Positions 63,201-64,000 of a stretch of DNA of 64,000 nucleotides are shown one piece after another. Every line of letters starts with the position of its first letter. Within the stretch, counting starts at the first letter, position 1. The notes under the pieces were generated by a model. That model was not told where the DNA came from, did no database searches, and saw only the letters and a program-made list of their open reading frames with translations. The translations under genes and the position numbers were made by a program. The stretch is from Vibrio sp. RE86 (GTDB lineage Bacteria; Pseudomonadota; Gammaproteobacteria; Enterobacterales; Vibrionaceae): positions 1 to 64,000 of the forward strand of contig NZ_VTXI01000008.1 of the NCBI RefSeq assembly GCF_013114545.1. The letters run 5' to 3'.

Positions 63201-64000
63201 ACAAAACAGTCGATGGCAACCTGACCTACACGTTTGATTTAAACGTAGCGGATTACAATGCCGAAATTGCCGACTTCTTGCAAAATGGTCTTTTAACGGT
63301 CTCGTTCACAGACGAATTTGGCCAAGCACAGGTTATTCCTGTCACCAATGGCGGACAACTGGTGATTGACGGTAGCGTTACCAATATTTCTGTCAGTGTT
63401 GGAACCTTCGATGATGCTCTATTTGAATGGAATGAGACGTTTTCACTTGATGTCACTGCCACAGGCCTTATTGGAGACACACCAGAACCTATCAATTTGT
63501 CAGGTAGTGATACAGCGTCCATTTTAGACAATGACTCCCCGATCGTTTCTGGGCCAGTCTCAGGCACAGTCACGGAGGATGGGGACACTGACGGTAATAA
63601 TGCGACAACCCAACAAGTCGGTGGCACATTAGCGATAACCAATGCTGAGGCTGGTCTGTCAGGTTTTGTAGCGATGAACGACCAAGTGGTGACATATGGT
63701 ACGTTCAGCTTCGATGAAACAACGGGAGATTGGACATTTACCCTAAACAACGCTGCTGCTCAGGTGCTAACCACAACCGATACGTTAACCGAAACCTTTG
63801 ATGTGCAGACCATCGATGGTTCGACGACGACGATCACCGTGACAATCCAAGGGGCAAATGAGCCAGTAGAAGCATACGATTTTGTCGTGACTGTGTCTGG
63901 TGACAGCAATGTACAGAACTTCGACTTTGATATGGAAGACGACGGCCAAGGTAACCAAATTGATGTGGTCACGGATGTGGAAGATGATGCTTCCTCCAGT
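60248..64000 (+). CDS. LapA-like giant adhesin with tandem Calx-beta-like repeats, N-terminal part
   Basis: 1251 codons, open at the right edge. The N-terminal retention module matches the adhesin at 1-1568: QNGNVRVLSDGE, EDIFAALEGGQDPTQLGEDFATAAGG, with LapG motif T95-A96-A97-G98 (60530-60541). Then a cadherin-like domain (about 165-255, GSWEYTPNVNFDGDDSFTVLVSDG), Calx-beta-like units (about 258-520), three near-identical 145/143-residue units from residue 527, a diverged unit, and a VCBS-like end (about 1100-1220). Aspartate-rich linkers (DERDDDEGPNSD) suggest calcium binding. Family role: type I secreted surface adhesin for biofilm, retained until LapG cleaves it. Confidence 0.92.
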   Translation, partial: MGLYKYFAAANIAGGQIIAVDQNGNVRVLSDGESPLPGEVLVTAEGTADGNTGDIQVDFINQDGAAQDITNEIEDIFAALEGGQDPTQLGEDFATAAGGGDGSSLTTTGSIDRDGAETIASTNFDTDGLTSLGLSETQSLTLLDQFREFQQPPFFTDGANDDPLGESISVTTDEDNSVDGILTASDPNEDDLTFSLDSAPANGSVDVGADGSWEYTPNVNFDGDDSFTVLVSDGFGGTDTLTVNIIVNPIPEISITGDTQINEGDDAGYLISFDKASNETTTLSLEVNLLSAEENDIGSLQLVANTGETLTLNPDGTVDVPAGVTSISVTLPTIQDDVFESSESFTISVDSVSRLIGSGSVTSSIVDNGDGEETDNDRPFLTVEDAELVVEGNPSEFDVSLSNPVEADLTYTFSLNVSEFSAELEDFLANGQLTVSYTDENDNPQTQTVANNGQLVLDGSITNLTVSVDTFNDNIFEGTESFELDVTVTGTVGDNDEELSLSGSGSASITDDRIEEPEQEEESTNADTPTLVVDSTNTVTEGGEALFDVTLGNEVDGLITYTFNINVGNYSAELADFPLTNQIVVSYTDENGVDQEKTISNGDTLDIDGSVRDLDVKVLTADDNIFEGTETFELEVLADGLIGDNDEPLSLSASDTTTITDERDDDEGPNSDTPTLVVDSTNTVTEGGEGLFDVTLGNEVDGLITYTFNINVGNYSAELADFPLANQIVVSYTDENGVDQEKTISNGDTLDIDGTVRELDVKVLTEDDNIFEGTETFELEVLADGLIGDNDEPLSLSASDTTTITDERDDDEGPNSDTPTLVVDSTNTVSEGGEALFDVKLGNEVDGLITYTFNINVGNYSAELADFPLTNQIVVSYTDENGVDQEKTISNGDTLDIDGSVLDLDVKVLTADDNIFEGTETFELEVLADGLIGDNDEPLSLSASDTTTITDERDGEDNADTPDLTVTSLGAVTEGSPSNFNVALDKTVDGNLTYTFDLNVADYNAEIADFLQNGLLTVSFTDEFGQAQVIPVTNGGQLVIDGSVTNISVSVGTFDDALFEWNETFSLDVTATGLIGDTPEPINLSGSDTASILDNDSPIVSGPVSGTVTEDGDTDGNNATTQQVGGTLAITNAEAGLSGFVAMNDQVVTYGTFSFDETTGDWTFTLNNAAAQVLTTTDTLTETFDVQTIDGSTTTITVTIQGANEPVEAYDFVVTVSGDSNVQNFDFDMEDDGQGNQIDVVTDVEDDASSS
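61826..63124 (+). repeat. Three tandem 435/435/429-bp repeat units in the second adhesin
   Basis: Units begin at 61826, 62261 and 62696; a diverged fourth begins at 63125. Each starts with (S/A)DTPTLVVDSTNTV and includes NYSAELADFPL and NIFEGTETFELEVLADGLIGDNDEPLSLSAS split over the unit. Copies differ by only scattered synonymous or single changes, a sign of recent duplication or ongoing conversion. Confidence 0.9.

Noticed and set aside
60694..63972. Series of long minus-strand open frames rich in Ser, Val and Pro
   Set aside because: They repeat with the 435-bp units and are mirror images of the acidic adhesin coding sequence; no ribosome sites or domains.

Overview
The window looks like chromosomal DNA of a marine gammaproteobacterium, most probably a Vibrio. 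The reasons are moderate GC content, the protein style of the genes, a complete type VI secretion locus, several cyclic-di-GMP proteins, a methylcitrate operon with AcnD/PrpF, a TctCBA transporter and giant LapA-like adhesins. The species assignment is an inference; no rRNA, tRNA, insertion sequence, phage or CRISPR array was seen.

Layout. (1) 1-3.9 kb: the N-terminal third or so of a giant LapG-cleavable VCBS-repeat adhesin on the minus strand. Divergent to it is a TolC/LapE-like outer membrane channel plus an OmpA-like lipid-free periplasmic/outer membrane protein. (2) 4.0-10.7 kb: housekeeping and signalling genes: a DUF2750 protein, a TPR-GGDEF diguanylate cyclase, queC and queE (queuosine precursor), a YidA-type HAD phosphatase, a NUDIX-PAP2 fusion and a GNAT acetyltransferase. 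(3) 10.8-19.5 kb: a minus-strand methylcitrate operon, gntR-prpB-prpC-acnD-prpF-prpE, which activates propionate and converts it to pyruvate plus succinate. Three TGTCGACA-type operator candidates lie in front of it. (4) 19.7-48.4 kb: a type VI secretion region. It has a lipoprotein and an unknown minus-strand protein, then vgrG, an accessory gene, PAAR, tssA, hcp, tssB, tssC, a second tssC-family gene, tssE, tssF, tssG and tssH. An unusual three-gene sensory insert follows (a double-sensor/HAMP/MFS fusion and two periplasmic binding proteins), then FHA, tssJ, tssK, tssL with a SPOR-like C-terminus, tssM and a short soluble protein kinase. (5) 48.4-51.5 kb: a convergent HD-GYP protein whose sensor contains a solute-binding domain nested in a Cache domain. 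(6) 51.9-55.1 kb: tctCBA, a tripartite tricarboxylate transporter. (7) 55.2-60.0 kb: a TolC-HlyD-ABC2-ABC2 export operon without its own ATPase, behind a perfect operator-like palindrome. (8) 60.2 kb to the end: the N-terminal 1251 residues of a second LapA-like adhesin, with near-identical 435-bp tandem repeats.

How it fits together. The two adhesins share the same N-terminal retention module and the TAAG LapG cleavage motif. Their surface retention is therefore expected to depend on LapD/LapG and cyclic-di-GMP, and the window also carries one GGDEF and one HD-GYP enzyme, both membrane sensors. The T6SS locus is a complete apparatus with post-translational control parts (kinase, FHA). Its most unusual content is the sensor-MFS plus two solute-binding proteins embedded in the operon, which suggests ligand-dependent control of secretion. 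Several regulatory RNA-level signals are also visible: a hairpin after tssC, a 20-bp perfect hairpin inside the start of the second tssC gene, and a terminator buried in the kinase coding sequence.
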